Shown here one piece after another: positions 24,769-37,503 of a stretch of 64,000 nucleotides of DNA. The notes under the pieces were generated by a model. The model worked only from the letters and a program-made list of their open reading frames with translations, was not told where the DNA came from and did not search any database. Location of the stretch: contig NC_084888.1 in NCBI RefSeq assembly GCF_958979055.1, positions 1,754,001 to 1,818,000 on the forward strand. The letters run 5' to 3'. Source of the stretch: Alnus glutinosa. Lineage: Eukaryota; Streptophyta; Magnoliopsida; Fagales; Betulaceae. A program made the translations under genes and the position numbers. The stretch's first letter is position 1; each line of letters starts with the position of its first letter.

Positions 24769-26308
24769 TTAAGATTCAGCAGCTTTACTTGCTTCTACAT
24801 AGTGATCTCCATAGTCTCCACAGTTTCTTGTCCTTCGAAAACGTTTGTAATAGATATACTGCAATATGATCTATTATGTGTCGTTAAGGCCGGGTATAAC
24901 ATATAACCATGATGATTGATGATGTGATGATAATATATATATGATGGGGGCAAATATGAGTTTTCTCTACAGGAAAATTAGCAAAGGATACAAATAAATC
25001 CAGCACCACGCATACTGCAGCATCCAGCAACCAAGGCATATTGGCTTCGATTTTTTCCCATTCAGTAGTTCTTACAAGAATGCTGCATATATAGTAGTAA
25101 CGAAGTTAAACATGACAAAACAAATAAACAGAGAGAACAGGCTTGAGAGAGAGAGAGAGAGAGACCTTGCAACATAAGTAACGTTGGCGACCAGTGCAAA
25201 AACGAACATGAGAGGATTCAAGCCCTGAAAGATTATAAAAGCAAAAGGGTCTTAAGCTATTGGAACAATATTCACTGCAAAATATTGAAGATACAGTCAA
25301 AAAGCAAGAAAGTGCAAAGAGCATCACCTCTACATTCCCTCTCTTAATCTGGCCAATATGTGCAAATTAATTGCAATAACTTTATTAGAGACAATTTCAT
25401 AGAAAAGAAAACGAATAATAAACATTAATTCCTTTTAAGATTGATAGGATACTTTACATTTAGCCATATCTGAGGGAGTCGGCCGCCCATGTAAATAGCA
25501 GCCATCAACCATCCCAACCATTGCCCGTAAACATTCTCCATCCCTTGTTCCTGTTACACGCCGAGTAGTATAAGAACCTCTGAAGAAATCAAATACAACA
25601 GCCTTTTGTTATAGTTTTATAATCTCAAGTATCACATATCATACATGTAAGAGCTTTCTCCCTGTGAGTCCCACGTACGCTTCTGTCAGACCCTTTGTTT
25701 GTAGGGGCAAGGTTAGTGATGTAGCTAGAAATGTTCCATAACCTGCCTGCAACATTTAAGAAATATTGATTAAATAATTAAATTTAGATTTCTTAATTTA
25801 TAAGTTTAAACTTTTGAATTAAGTAAGTGGTGATTTAAACTCACCGCTCTTGGTATAGGCCTAGGCTTGCTAATCGGCTGGTTGGACTGCATTGGAGCTG
25901 CTTCATCATCAGACGATGAATCACAGTTCAGGTCCATAGCTGAAGGACCACTTTTGGCCGCCCTGAGATAGGTTCGAAAGGGAGGAGTACCACTGCCAGC
26001 CAATGATCTGGCTGACCTGTAGAATTCAAGAAAATAGTTTAATTTGTTTATCATGATCATAATTAAATAAAGTAAATTTCAAAACTAACTCTGTAAATTG
26101 CAAACACATGACATAAAGGCATATTAAAGAGGAGAATTCTGTACGTACATATAATAGTATTCTCTTCGAGGAGTCGCTTTTGGTGAAGGTCTAGGTATTG
26201 GAATGCCAGAATTATCAACTGGCTTATGTCTCACTGGTTTTTTCTCTTCTTCAGCCTAAAATAATGGAGCAAACTCCTATAATAATTGTCTACTTATTTC
26301 AACGTTAA

Positions 26309-26344
<36 letters not shown>

Positions 26345-27973
26345 CTTGTACACAAAAGAAAGATTTTGCGTTCATTTTTATCATTTTAGTAACATTAAAG
26401 TTAAAGGAAATTAAACTGTACCGCATGGGAAACATCGATCTGTCTACACTTCCACCATCTACAGATGTGGTCATAGTATACGCTCTGCATTACTAACACT
26501 ACAGTACTGGTCGTGTAAAGCTGCAAGAAAAAAAGAAATATAATAAAAAAAATAAAAAAGAAATTGTAAAAAAGATGCTACTGTAGCAGTGATCTGACGG
26601 GGTCACATTCTTAAAATTTGTTTAATTCAGTACGTGTTTGAAAAGTAAAAAAGGCTTTTGAAAATTTTACCAAAAAGACCCCAAGATTCCAAGTCATAAT
26701 ATAATGTTATGTATGCATCATAAAAGTTAAGATTAATGCAACTTGAACCTAATTAATTAATCTCCCACTAATCAGCAGGTGAGTTTGGCCGGGTTGAAGT
26801 TGTAGGCAATTGGTCCAAGGTTAGGGTTGTCTTAATTAAGGCTAGCTAGGAAAGAACCTTTTCACTTTTCCTCTTTTGTCAGATTGGCATCCGCGTGCAA
26901 TACCTGTTGATTTTCTAAATGAAATAATTAAACGGCGACCTTTAACGGTGCCTCGGCTGCTTTGGAGGCGGCTGAATTATTTCTTTTTCTTTACTCTAAA
27001 GGATGGTGGAACCGTATTGATGGTGAAAAAAATACCGCTGAATTATTGCACGGAATCTCTATCCTTCTATCCATATCAAAAGCACCTTTTCCTACAATTT
27101 CTCTTAGAGACTAACACCACACAACCCTGGCCGGCAAAGTGGGGTTGGGATTGGTCCTACTCGATCAAAACCTTACCCCAGTTGCAACCTTAAACTTACG
27201 TCAGTCGTGCTCTTGCATTGGTAACACCAATTTTCCAACAGATAAATGCATAAAACCAAGCCAAATAGTGCTATTACCAGAGCCGTGTAGTACTGAGTAG
27301 GCAACTGCATCCAAAGCAAAGAGAAATTCAAATGGTTAGTTTTTATTTTTTTTTTTAGGGAAAAGAAAAAAAAGAAAAAGGAATAAATTGGTTAATTATG
27401 AGGACCAAAATAGTACACAGGCTGATCTGATGGATTCCATTTTCATGATAAAATTAAAGATAGTGGCGAAACCAGAGCCAACCAAACTCATGGCCGTTCT
27501 CTGGACCACCAAACTACCAAACAAAGATTTTATGGATCTGCTCCAGGAAAACAACAACTTATATATATACTCACCGTTGCCGGTTCCAGAAGACAACCGG
27601 CCAGATTAAAAACATCACTGCGTCAAGAAAACAAGCAAGAACATTATTTCAAAATTAAATAATTTAAAATAAAAGCTGTGTGTATATATATATATGCATG
27701 GTTCTGTGTGCGCAAGGGCAGCAGTTTGTAGGAGAGAAAGAGAACATACCCAACAACCCAAGTGAGTAGAAAAGCAAGAGAAACTCCATGGCCGGACTTG
27801 GTCTGGAAGTTGGTGATGATTTGAGGGATTTCTGCCACTCCCCAGCAGACTAGACTAACAAACCCAAAACCGAAGGAAAATTCATCTTTTAGATTGCAAA
27901 GGCAGTCTTTAAAATATTTTTCAACCCACCGCACGCAGGGCTTTTGCTGTCTTACACAGTAGGAGAGCTGCAT
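24769..27973 (-). CDS. PQ-loop repeat membrane transporter, 12 exons
   Basis: Coding exons in order: 27750-27973, 27575-27617, 27200-27304, 26422-26520, 26149-26255, 25845-26016, 25645-25746, 25458-25550, 25328-25348, 25166-25224, 24992-25082, 24769-24870. All introns are GT-AG and phases match, giving 405 aa. PQ motifs are at residues 50-51 (GVAEIPQIITN) and 310-311 (GGRLPQIWLN). Each is in a hydrophobic triple-helix half, as in the YPQ/PQLC2 vacuolar basic amino acid exporter and cystinosin superfamily. A polar Ser/Asp-rich linker (about residues 158-250) separates the halves. Substrate and membrane are inferred from the family; vacuolar export of Lys/Arg is the best guess. Exon 9 is a 21-bp micro-exon. 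The last acceptor (ataatag before ATCATATTGC) was chosen because it restores the conserved IILQYIYY; a second AG 12 bp downstream would lose it. Closest plant relatives by memory are of the At4g36850 type. Confidence 0.9.
26310..26341. repeat. (TA)n microsatellite in an intron of the PQ-loop gene
   Basis: This is a TA dinucleotide run of about 32 bp in intron 4. Confidence 0.9.
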
Positions 27974-28144
27974 TCTCTCTATCTCCTGGGTGTTCTAGCT
28001 AGTGGGGAAGTTAGGCGATACTTTTAAAGAAAAGGCCAGGGATAGCTCTCAATTTATATACTAAAAACAACCACATACACGACTAAAAAAAGGTGTCTTA
28101 CCTTTGATTCTTGTCCTTTCTATGGGTTAATTGCAAGGGAAATG

Positions 28145-28187
<43 letters not shown>

Positions 28188-28509
28188 ATATAATTAATGT
28201 AGAATTTCAAGACACATTAAAATGGTATCAACAGGAATCGTACATTTATATTGAATATATCACAGCTCTAATTGTAAATTAGTAAAAAGTAAGTAAAGCT
28301 ACCATGTGGTACGCATATTCTGGGTCTACTGATGCTTCACACCACATATATATCTGGTCGGAGTACAAAAAAATATATAAAATATAAAATATAAAAATTG
28401 ATGCCTTTATAGATCCTGATTCCAGTGTCCCTACTCCAGTACTCTCGATGCAGGAGGAAATGAAACTAAAATATCCGGTGTACGTACGTTTGGTGTGGTA
28501 TACGCATAT

Positions 28510-28990
28510 TCTTTCTTCTTCTTTTTTTTTTTTTTCTTTTTTTTAGATACATTAAAAACAAGTATAAAAGGACTTGGACAACCTAAAATATAAATTATAA
28601 ATAAAAGTATAGGGGATATTGCTTCTGAAGATGCGAGCTTATTAGCTCGAGGCACGGATGCCACAAAGCCGGGGTCACCATTAAAAGTAATTTTATAAGT
28701 GTATTGAGTCACAAGAACCCAAACACCAAAACAGGAATAAACAAAAAAAAATGGGTACAATAAAAAAATCTAAAAAAATAAACACAAAAACAGCCGCAGC
28801 AAAGATGGAGGAGCTGGCGGTGTAGAGTCATCCCAGAAAGCACGTGAAAACCATGTGCTGTTTAGAGAAGGCCTCTCAGTAATGAAAAGTGGCAGAATCA
28901 GCCAGATGATGGTGCGGAAAGTGAAAGAGGGTGCTGTCCGAATTTGTTGATGCTTTGCATTTACCATGGCCGAAGGCCGATCCAAATTGA
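28510..28990 (-). mobile_element. Probable LINE 3'-end relic
   Basis: On the minus strand the segment reads as GT/T-rich LINE-like 3' sequence. It contains translated pieces such as NGDPGFVASVPRANKL and ends in ATGTATCTAAAA plus an A-rich tail (the T-rich tract at 28515-28545). Two adjacent minus-strand ORFs come from it. No target duplication was found, so the boundaries are approximate. Confidence 0.4.
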
Positions 28991-30344
28991 CGGTGGAGAT
29001 GGGTCAGAAAAAATAAGTTACATAAGATAGGAACGTACAGATGTCAGAAAATGATGACATTTTCGGGAAAACAATCATTGCATTTAGCCCTTCGCAGCTT
29101 TTACTCCAGTTAATATAAAAACATATTGTAGAAATTCTAGAAGGGAAAATGGTAGGTGTAATTAGATCGAGTTTTTACTGTCATCTTTGTTATAAATTTA
29201 TTTGACCATTTTACATCGATAAAATAATTAAAAATATATAGTTAACAAATTTTAAATTAAATTGACAGTTTAAATTCTTTGCTTAATCATATTCTTCCTA
29301 ATAAAATTCTTAACTATTGAGTTTTACCTTAGTATGTAATTTTAAGTGGCTTAATTAATTGGACTCATTAATTAATATGTATGTCAAAACATGAGTCGTA
29401 GTCATCCACTCTGCACTAGTCTAGATCTTTTCTATTGCAACTTGTGCAGTACTACTCGACTTTGTGACATGCATAGGTATAGAAACAATTAAATATTTGT
29501 AGATGTCTCACACATTAATGAGTTCAATTCCAATGGAAAATATTTTAATCAACTTTTTGGTGATTTACCTTTTGAAACTTGTGCACTACTTGACACTCCC
29601 GCTGAAAAATATTCATGTAATTAAGCTCGGGAGTCTTTTTCCCGAAATTAATAATGTTCCCGTAAAATCTCATAACAATTTTCCAAGCATATATGGAATT
29701 ACATATGGAAATTAGTCAAATCAGAAACTGCAGTCGAGAAAAATACAAAACAAAAATTAGAAAAGAATATCAAGACAAAAAATGATAAATATTTTGAATT
29801 GATTTGTGGAATGTCATGACAGAGAAAAGAGATCGATGGGAGTAAAGAGAGAGACAACGGAAATTACGTTGTTCAATCGTAGGCTTAAAGTAATTTTCAA
29901 ACGATTTTTTACGATTTGTTTTAAAATTGTATATTTTATCTACAAAATCGAAATATTAAACACACCCCTAAATAATAATTTAAGGCTATATTTTTTCTTT
30001 TCTTTTCTTGATTTGATTGTGTACAAATAGTCAACAAAGAGATAAAATAAAGATAACTATGGTTTTTCTTCTCTCCTCTCCCCAACTATTTCCTTCTTTT
30101 GAAGAGCACAGTGATTATTGTATGTATTCTCTTTAAATTTGCTTTCTGCATCGATCTACGGGGTGAAGCATTTTTTGTTATCTTGAATTCAGTTCTCTTT
30201 ATTTGTTTTCTAAGGTTTTGTTTACACGAAATCATAAGAGGAACGATCTTAGATCTTCGGTCTGTCTTTTGTTTTCTCTTTATTTCTTTTTTGGAGTAAA
30301 TCATTGACCGATTCAGAGGAATTAGCAGACATGTAAAAGAAGAA

Positions 30345-30520
30345 TAATGCTACATATCATCCCTTTGTCCTCCTTTTGTCCTCCCAAAATTGATGTGGCT
30401 CTTAAAATTATCATTGGATCAAAATCTAATAACGATCTATTATAATTTTAATGGTGATTTTAAAAGCCACATCAATTTTGGGAGGATAAAAGGAGGACAA
30501 AAAGATGATATGTAGCATTA
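30345..30520. mobile_element. MITE with long inverted repeats and TA target site
   Basis: The left end TAATGCTACATATCATCCCT matches the reverse complement of the right end (TAATGCTACATATCATC). Pairing continues through TTTGTCCTCC, TTTTGTCCTCCCAAAATTG and ATGTGGCT for about 65 bp. TA at both ends is a plausible target duplication. The 176-bp unit has no coding capacity. Confidence 0.8.
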
Positions 30521-30978
30521 CTCGTAAAAGAATTGTCACTAATGGTATGGGCAACAAAAGGAATTGTGTTTGAGAATACGCTTGTAGTGGATATGAAAAA
30601 GCAAGAAAATCACTGTTTAGTTAAAGTTATGATGGATTTGACCGTGGACAGGGACGTGATTCGCCGAAATATGATGTAGATCTAGAAACTGATTGGGACA
30701 GTGGCATTCAAAGAGTTTAAACAAATCATATACTAAGCATGTTATTCAAAAAAAAAAACAAAAACAAAAGGTGATTGAATAATTTCAAATGTAAACAAAT
30801 CTCAAAAATTAGAATAAACAAATTTCTCGATTTAGAATAAACAAATCACCATTTATCACAAATAATTTCTATTCTTTTCATGATTGTATGATCATAATAT
30901 TCCATTGAAAAATGCTAGAGGTAGTACTAAATCTTTTACCAAGAGATGAGTACTCAGATGATGTGGAGCTTGTTTATT

Positions 30979-31155
30979 GATGAGTAATATTTATTGCACA
31001 ACTTTTACACAATTGTAACAACATTTTTTTTAAGATCAACCATTGAATATTTAGGGTCAACATGTAAAAAAATAAATCCAATGTTGATCACAAGAAAAAT
31101 GTAGTTAGAGTTGTATAAAAGTTATGTAAGAATTGTGCAAGAAACATTACTCATC
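30979..31155. mobile_element. MITE-like fold-back element
   Basis: The left end GATGAGTAATATTTATTGCA pairs with the reverse complement of the right end (GATGAGTAATGTTTCTTGCA). Pairing continues imperfectly through the acaacttttacacaa block to about 55 bp. It lies only about 460 bp from another fold-back. Confidence 0.65.
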
Positions 31156-31799
31156 CATTGATATTCCTAACATTTATTTTTATTAACTGTTTTGGCCATC
31201 TTTAATGAGTAAGCTTCACATCATCTTAGTGCACAATCTCTTAATAAAAGATTTACTACTCCTAGTATTTCTCTATTCCATTCATGTACACGTACTTGTT
31301 CCTGAGTTTATTCAATTGCATTTCTTATATGAAAGCTTTAATGAGAATAGGCTAGTTATAGCCATGCGAATTACTAATAAAATTTTCATTTAAATTAAAT
31401 TAGAAAAATCTTTCAAGTAATTTGACATCCGTCAGATAATACTTGTAAAAATTCTATCTTTTAAAGATAAATGTTAATTTATAATAATTTTTTTTAGAAG
31501 AAAAACTTTATAATATTAGCAAATTATTCTTTGTACATGATATGAAAGCATTAAGAATTGTCGTCAATTCTTATAGATCGACAATGGTAAGATAAGTAAT
31601 TTATCTATTCATCTGTTCCATTTCCAAAAATTCGATACAAACACGTACCCCTGACCCCTGTTGCCTGGCCTGTTTGTGTCCTTTCATGTGATCAAGCTTC
31701 ATTCTGTAATTAATAGTCACCATCAATCATTCATTACGACACCACCTACCACATTGAAGAAGCTTATTAGTCATCATTAATTCATATTCCCCACCCCCA

Positions 31800-31839
<40 letters not shown>

Positions 31840-33048
31840 CTAAATCATATTCTCCTTGTTTACTTCCTATTAATTCACATATTTACCTTCTTTTTTTTTT
31901 TTTTTTTTTTTCCATGAGATTCACAATGGATACAAACTTCAAACGCCCAAAACATCCTTAATTATGATCACGTACATCAAAACATTTTTCAAATAAAAAA
32001 CAAAAAATACTCCAAAAACATATTACCAAACCTACTATATATTATAGCTCAACAACGTACGACACATGCTAGCTCATGGCATAATAACATGTGTTTTTTT
32101 TTTAAAATATATATTTTTGTGTTTCCTCTTTTCTCCATCAGAAAGGGAGATACTAGATCTAATAATAATGTAAAACAGGACTATATAGCTTGGGGCTGTG
32201 AACCAAGGCCGTAATCTGGCCAAGTTCAATCCCAAAAAAGGGACAAAAACTCCAGAACCGTGCATATGTTACTTGTGTTCTTTCTTTGTACTGCTAGATA
32301 GGTCCTGTTCCATTATATATGACCCAGTTGAACCTGGACTCCAGAATGACCCAGGTTCACGCTTCATGGTCCAAGCAAGGAAAAATCAATGCTAGCTTCC
32401 CAGTGGCTTATGTGATTAATTTGGTCATCTCAAAAAGTTGTTCGATCTAATAAGCCCCGATGAAGTGATGCACGGTACTTCTCTCGTGTAATAAATTAAA
32501 GTTACTGCTATCCCCCACAGTCTGACGTGCTAACGTACGTGTAGCGACCAGATGCTCTGATCTGGTCATAGCTGGCGCTAGCTCGAGATAAGCGAATGGG
32601 AAAGCGGGAACCTAATCCTTAACTGGGTGCAAAAGGACAAGAAACGGCGACGGTGCGCTGCAACGACGGGTGGCACTTGTGGAGTGCTGAGAGAGATGTT
32701 TATGGGGATGTACGTGGCCTATGAGATACGTTTCATGTTTATCCGCAGCTTTCTGAGATAAACTCTGGCTGTTTGCTGCGTCCGGCTCCAAGCGTCTTCG
32801 ATCTTTTTCTAATTGTTTGAAGGCGATGTTTGTATTTAAGAAAGGGTTAACGAAAGTCAGATATTATATGATCACACAGAATCTTTTCTGACACGGAACA
32901 ATTACCCCGGCCATCGAGTGTTGTATAAAAGTCGTTTGGACGTTGATCATGAACAACGTCAATTGTGTGGACTAACGTCAAGCTGCCGTACGTGGTGAAA
33001 TTCTGATACTTTCTGATCGAACTGGTACAAGAAAAATATCAATAAAAA

Positions 33049-33095
33049 GAAGAAGCAAGAAGCAAGAAGCAAGAAGCAAGAAGCAAGAATCAAGA
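33049..33095. repeat. AGAAGCA heptamer tandem repeat
   Basis: Five to six head-to-tail copies of a 7-bp AGAAGCA unit lie in intergenic DNA. Confidence 0.85.
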
Positions 33096-33143
33096 TGAAC
33101 TCCCTCATCTTCTACTGCCTCGTAAACGAACGATGTTGACGTA

Positions 33144-33410
33144 CACTACAAAAAAAATTAAGGCATTTTACGTCCTTATAAAAAAGTCTAGCTCCAACTA
33201 AAGAAAATTTATGACCTTTAATTTTAAACATGTCACTTGTGAAGTGCATGTACTAATCTTTTAGTCTCGAAAAAAAATTTCACGACTTTTTAACCCAAAA
33301 ACGTGAAGAAATCACATCCTAATTAATAATGTAAACCAGTAAACGTCTTGCAGATTTGATGTTGGTACGTTATAACGACGTAAAATATTTAAGACATTTA
33401 TTTTTTCAAA
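33144..33410. mobile_element. Truncated CACTA-type transposon terminus
   Basis: CACTACAAAAAAAATTAAGG at 33144 is a typical plant CACTA (En/Spm) end. It is followed by scattered acgtcc / cacgactttt and acgtaaaatattt phrases like subterminal repeats. No opposite terminus is visible nearby, so this is a relic with an approximate right edge. Confidence 0.4.
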
Positions 33411-36400
33411 AACGACCCATTCTATATATATATATTTGGTATATAGAGTGTGATCGATAACAATATAACATCAATCTCTGTGCATGGAACATACGGTGTT
33501 TTTGTTTTTTCTGCCAAATGCAGGGCGAGTATATATCTTTTTTTATAGTACGAGAACATAAGCGAGTCAATCACGTATCCTACCATAAAGGGGAGGTGCA
33601 TGTTTTTAGTGATGATGACGATGTCGACATACTTGTTATTGTCATAGTGAAATTGAAGTTTGACTATCTAGAATATATTAGGAATTAATTGGCACGCACT
33701 TCGGCCAGGGATATGTAATACAAAGGAAAATTGGCCGGGTGCTGGCTGGGTTCCTTTTCTGATAGGTTATGTTTTGGGTTGGCCAATGGGCCGAACATTT
33801 CCAGGCCTATGTTTTCTATATACAATTTAGATCGAGGTGACGATTATCCTAAATTAGAACTATACAAGTCCAATTCATATAAGACTGAAGAATTTCTTTT
33901 GTTATATCTCATATTTTCTTTAATACGCCAACAACAATTAGCTGGTCAGTTAGTCACGTTAATCGAAGTGTAAACTTCTGTGCCATCATGTGGCAAACTA
34001 GACCGCAACTAGGTTCACATCTAGCTGCATTTTTAATTATTCATATCACTTTGGATCCTTTCCTACCTGTTTGGGAAAGGAATCCCTTTCTTCTTCTTTA
34101 GTGCCTTAGCTTGTGGTGGTATTTCAGTTGTATTAATAAAAAAAATAAAAAATAAAAAGGTAGAAAGTTCAAAGAAACAACCGAATATATGCATCTGAAA
34201 TTAATAGAAATATACAAGGAAGGAATAGGTTGGAGATCGAGGATATGCATTGGGATATAGGATAATGAAGGAAGGGTAGGGTGGAAAATGGAAATCCATT
34301 TTCTGGATAAGCCAAGTTTGGACCACTCTCCACTCATTCCTTTATAACAAGATAGCAAGCTTAATTGGGTCTATGTCCTATTGGGATCAAGATTTCCTGC
34401 TATTAAGTTGCGCCGAGCAGCTTAATTAGGATGCAGGTCATCTGTTTCGAGCAGCTTAAGATCGATATGAGATCTACTTCCTCGTGGCAGATGAGTCTAG
34501 AATTTCCTTCTTTAATTAGGTTGGATGGCCTAATAAATGATCCTATTAATTGTAGGTATGAATATCAACTTAACTTATTGACCCCTCCCAAGAAACTGAA
34601 GATCACAGTTAGCATTTCGAGTCTTCCTCTATGTGGCTAGCCTTTCTGATTACAAAACGCAACATTTCCAGGATATATAGTCCAATTGGCAAGAAATGAA
34701 AGCAAAGAAAATACGCACACCATCTTCTTTTTTTTTCTTTTTTCACCCAGTAAATTCTTTTTTAACTTCAGCAAGATTCAAATTTCTTTTTCTCTTTAGC
34801 CAATCAAATTTCAAGGAATAATTTTTACTTTTCATGTATATATAGGTAGTGACGGCCGGTACTTAATTTATACAAGCGCTATCTATGTCATTCTCTTGGA
34901 AATTAAAGCATATTATTATCGTTATTTTAATATGAAAACTATGCCAAATTATTTCAGAGTAAAAATTATTTAATTAAGAGATTATAAAAAATACATGATG
35001 TAATTTAAGGCTAAACCCATTTAATAATTATAACTATGCGGGGAAAACAAGAAAAAAAGAAAAAAGAAAAAAGAAGAAGAAGAAGAAGAGATATGGTATT
35101 TAGTTTACTGTTATACGATTGTCATACGACTGTAATAATGTGATAGTGAAAATTAACCATTAATTTTTCTTTTTACAAGCTATTGATGATTTAAATATTG
35201 AGTTTTATTACTACATCATCCCAGTTATAGAACAATTATATAGCAATCTTACTCATAAAGATTTTTTTTTTTGTTCGCTTAAACTTTTGAGAAAGTTTAA
35301 ATTATGTCTATGTAATTCACCTTCCATTTTAATTAGATATTAGCAAAGTCCTAAATTCAAACCATGTCTCCGCATTAGGCGAACAAAGATCCTCTAATTC
35401 CGGGAGTACTCATTTCATAGTGAGGATGTAACGTTATTTTATTTGACGGTGTAAATGATGCCACATTATTTAAGTTTTTTGAATAACGTGCCCCGTTTGA
35501 AAGGAGGGCAAAAAAATTCAGCCAACTTTTTCATGAAAAAGGACAAGCTTTTTTCCAATTTTACCCCTATACACAACATTTATATTGCACAATTTTTTTT
35601 CCTGCCAGGGTAGAATGGGTAAAACAAAACAGGTTTTTTTTTACACATTCTACCCATGTATATAACTGTTTAAGCTGCTGATTTTTTTTTTTCATGTCAG
35701 TTGTAAAATAAAAAAAAATTAAAAAATAAAATTAAAAAAAGGGGCTATCTCATCTTGGAAAATGGCTGAATTTGTTCAGCCGAGAAAAGCCAGTCCTGTC
35801 AGTGCGCGTCAGGGAAGGGGAAGGGAAATGGAAAGGGAAAAGGAGATATCAAACAGCTCCTCCCCAAATGAATATATCTTCTTTCCATTTCTCTGATCTA
35901 ATTAAACGCGCGTGGATCAGAGAGGATCATATTCCTCCCGCGTTAGGCAGTATGCCAGTGTCAAGAACTCATTAATTAATAAACCTACTTAATTACCTTA
36001 GCTTGTTTAACCACACTTAATTATTTAACGTACTAATATCCGTTTAAAGACAATTTGGATGCTAGCTGTATCGACCTTTACCGGTTATTAACTACAATGC
36101 TTTCATTATTTGTTAATTTCTTTAATTCATCCTTTTGGGAAGGGAAGATGCATGCCTTAACTCAAGGCTTTAATTAAGGAGCAACGTACAGTAGCAGATA
36201 CCATGCTTCAAACAAATTTCTCGAAGCAACTTCCACTCGTGCTTTTCACACCCTCTAAAGAGCGTACCTTGAATGATATGCTAAAAGACAGTGCTCAATC
36301 AATTCCCGGGACCCTTTAGGAAATTGCCATGCACCTTCCTTCCACCAGAACTTTAAGTACGCAATCAAATATCTTGATCAACCCAGTAATTTCTTTGCAA

Positions 36401-36467
36401 GTTCCTGCTCAGGCTTTATTCCTGAACAATCCTTTTTAAACTGCTACTTGTCATCTCTTTCTTACTC

Positions 36468-36475
36468 TATATAAA
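36468..36475 (+). promoter_or_regulatory. TATA box of the CML41-like gene
   Basis: TATATAAA lies about 55 bp before the ATG at 36527. It predicts a leader of about 25-30 nt. Confidence 0.6.
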
Positions 36476-36526
36476 CTGGTTGCTTGTTCTCTCTTTTCTG
36501 ATCGAATTAAGGAGGTAGGTTAATTA

Positions 36527-37114
36527 ATGTCACGTCCAATGGCCACCGATGTAGTTCCCAAGCCATCGAAATGGTTCTCTAACAAAAGTCTCAGGGTAAG
36601 CCTCCATCGCCGTGGATCAAAGTCTGGCTCAGTACTGAGCTCTCCTGGATCTCCAAGATCTCCTGTGCCACCACGTACACCCAAGTGCGGCACTAGGGAA
36701 GACGAGTTCAGGGAAGTTTTTCGTTATTTTGATGAAGATCGGGACGGCAAAATCTCTGCGGTAGAGCTCAAAGCATACTTCGAATCGATCGGAGAGTACA
36801 TGTCAGACGAAGAGGCTCAGGGGGTGATCGCTGATCTTGACTCGGACGGAGACAATCTGTTGGACTTCCAAGACTTTATGAGGCTGATGAAGAGAGACGG
36901 CGGCGGGGGTGAGGATCAGGACTTGAAGAAGGCGTTTGAGATGTTTGAGTGGGAGAAAGGGTCAGGGTGCATCACCCCCAAGGGCCTCCAGAGAATGTTG
37001 CAACGCCTCGGGGACAACAAATCATTCGATGAGTGCAAGGCCATGATTCAAGTCTACGACATCGATGGCAACGGAGTGCTTGATTTTAACGAGTTTCACC
37101 AAATGATGGCTTGA
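36527..37114 (+). CDS. CML41: Calmodulin-like EF-hand protein (CML41-like)
   Basis: This intronless gene encodes 195 aa. A basic, Ser/Pro-rich N-terminal extension (residues 1-55) precedes four EF-hand positions. Loop 1 is DEDRDGKISAVE (69-80, canonical) and loop 2 is DSDGDNLLDFQD (105-116, with Asp at position 12). Loop 3, around 141-152, is degenerate (EWEKGSGCITPK, no Asp at position 1). Loop 4 is DIDGNGVLDFNE (178-189, canonical). It therefore probably binds three Ca2+ at most. Length, N-terminal extension and the FRYFDEDRDGKIS region fit CML41. In Arabidopsis that protein is reported at plasmodesmata in the flagellin response; this is known of the ortholog only. Start: first ATG of the frame, behind a TATA box, with a second in-frame Met at residue 5. 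A Gly-rich linker (about 125-128) separates the two EF-hand pairs. Confidence 0.9.
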   Translation: MSRPMATDVVPKPSKWFSNKSLRVSLHRRGSKSGSVLSSPGSPRSPVPPRTPKCGTREDEFREVFRYFDEDRDGKISAVELKAYFESIGEYMSDEEAQGVIADLDSDGDNLLDFQDFMRLMKRDGGGGEDQDLKKAFEMFEWEKGSGCITPKGLQRMLQRLGDNKSFDECKAMIQVYDIDGNGVLDFNEFHQMMA

Positions 37115-37323
37115 TTATTTGTTAATCGTCTTTGTAAATAAATCTTGAATATGCACTTCTAAATCATTCAAGGTGCTCGATCGTGGATTCAAAATAAAAA
37201 ATAAAAAAATAAAAAACAATAATAATAAAAAGAAATAATCCATGCATATAAATGATATTTTCCATAATATCGTCATTTTGTAAAAGTGATTTAATTTACT
37301 GTTGTCATATTTATCTTTATATT

Positions 37324-37357
<34 letters not shown>

Positions 37358-37459
37358 CTCTAATAAATTTGAATCACCTCAAATAATATTCTTTCTTTCT
37401 TTTTGCTCTCAATATATGTTATTTTTTATATTTTTCTTTTATTTTAACAAAGCACAAAA

Positions 37460-37503
<44 letters not shown>

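Larger units (their letters stand above)
27974..36460. other. Gene-poor region between the PQ-loop and CML41-like genes
   Basis: The DNA is AT-rich throughout. It holds a LINE 3'-end relic (28510-28990), two fold-back elements (30345-30520 and 30979-31155), a CACTA terminus relic (33144), an AGAAGCA tandem repeat (33049-33095), poly-T tracts (31805-31840) and an A-run at 28147-28178. A less AT-rich patch at 32520-33000 has no recognisable coding content. No gene is supported. Confidence 0.5.

Noticed and set aside
28291-28520. Possible target duplication 'ggta(ta)cgcatattct' near 28310 and 28498
   Set aside because: The copies are imperfect and do not flank the LINE-like relic in the expected orientation, so they were not used as evidence of insertion.
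32520-33000. Less AT-rich patch that might be a gene fragment
   Set aside because: No frame stays open beyond about 60 codons and no recognisable protein similarity was seen in any frame.
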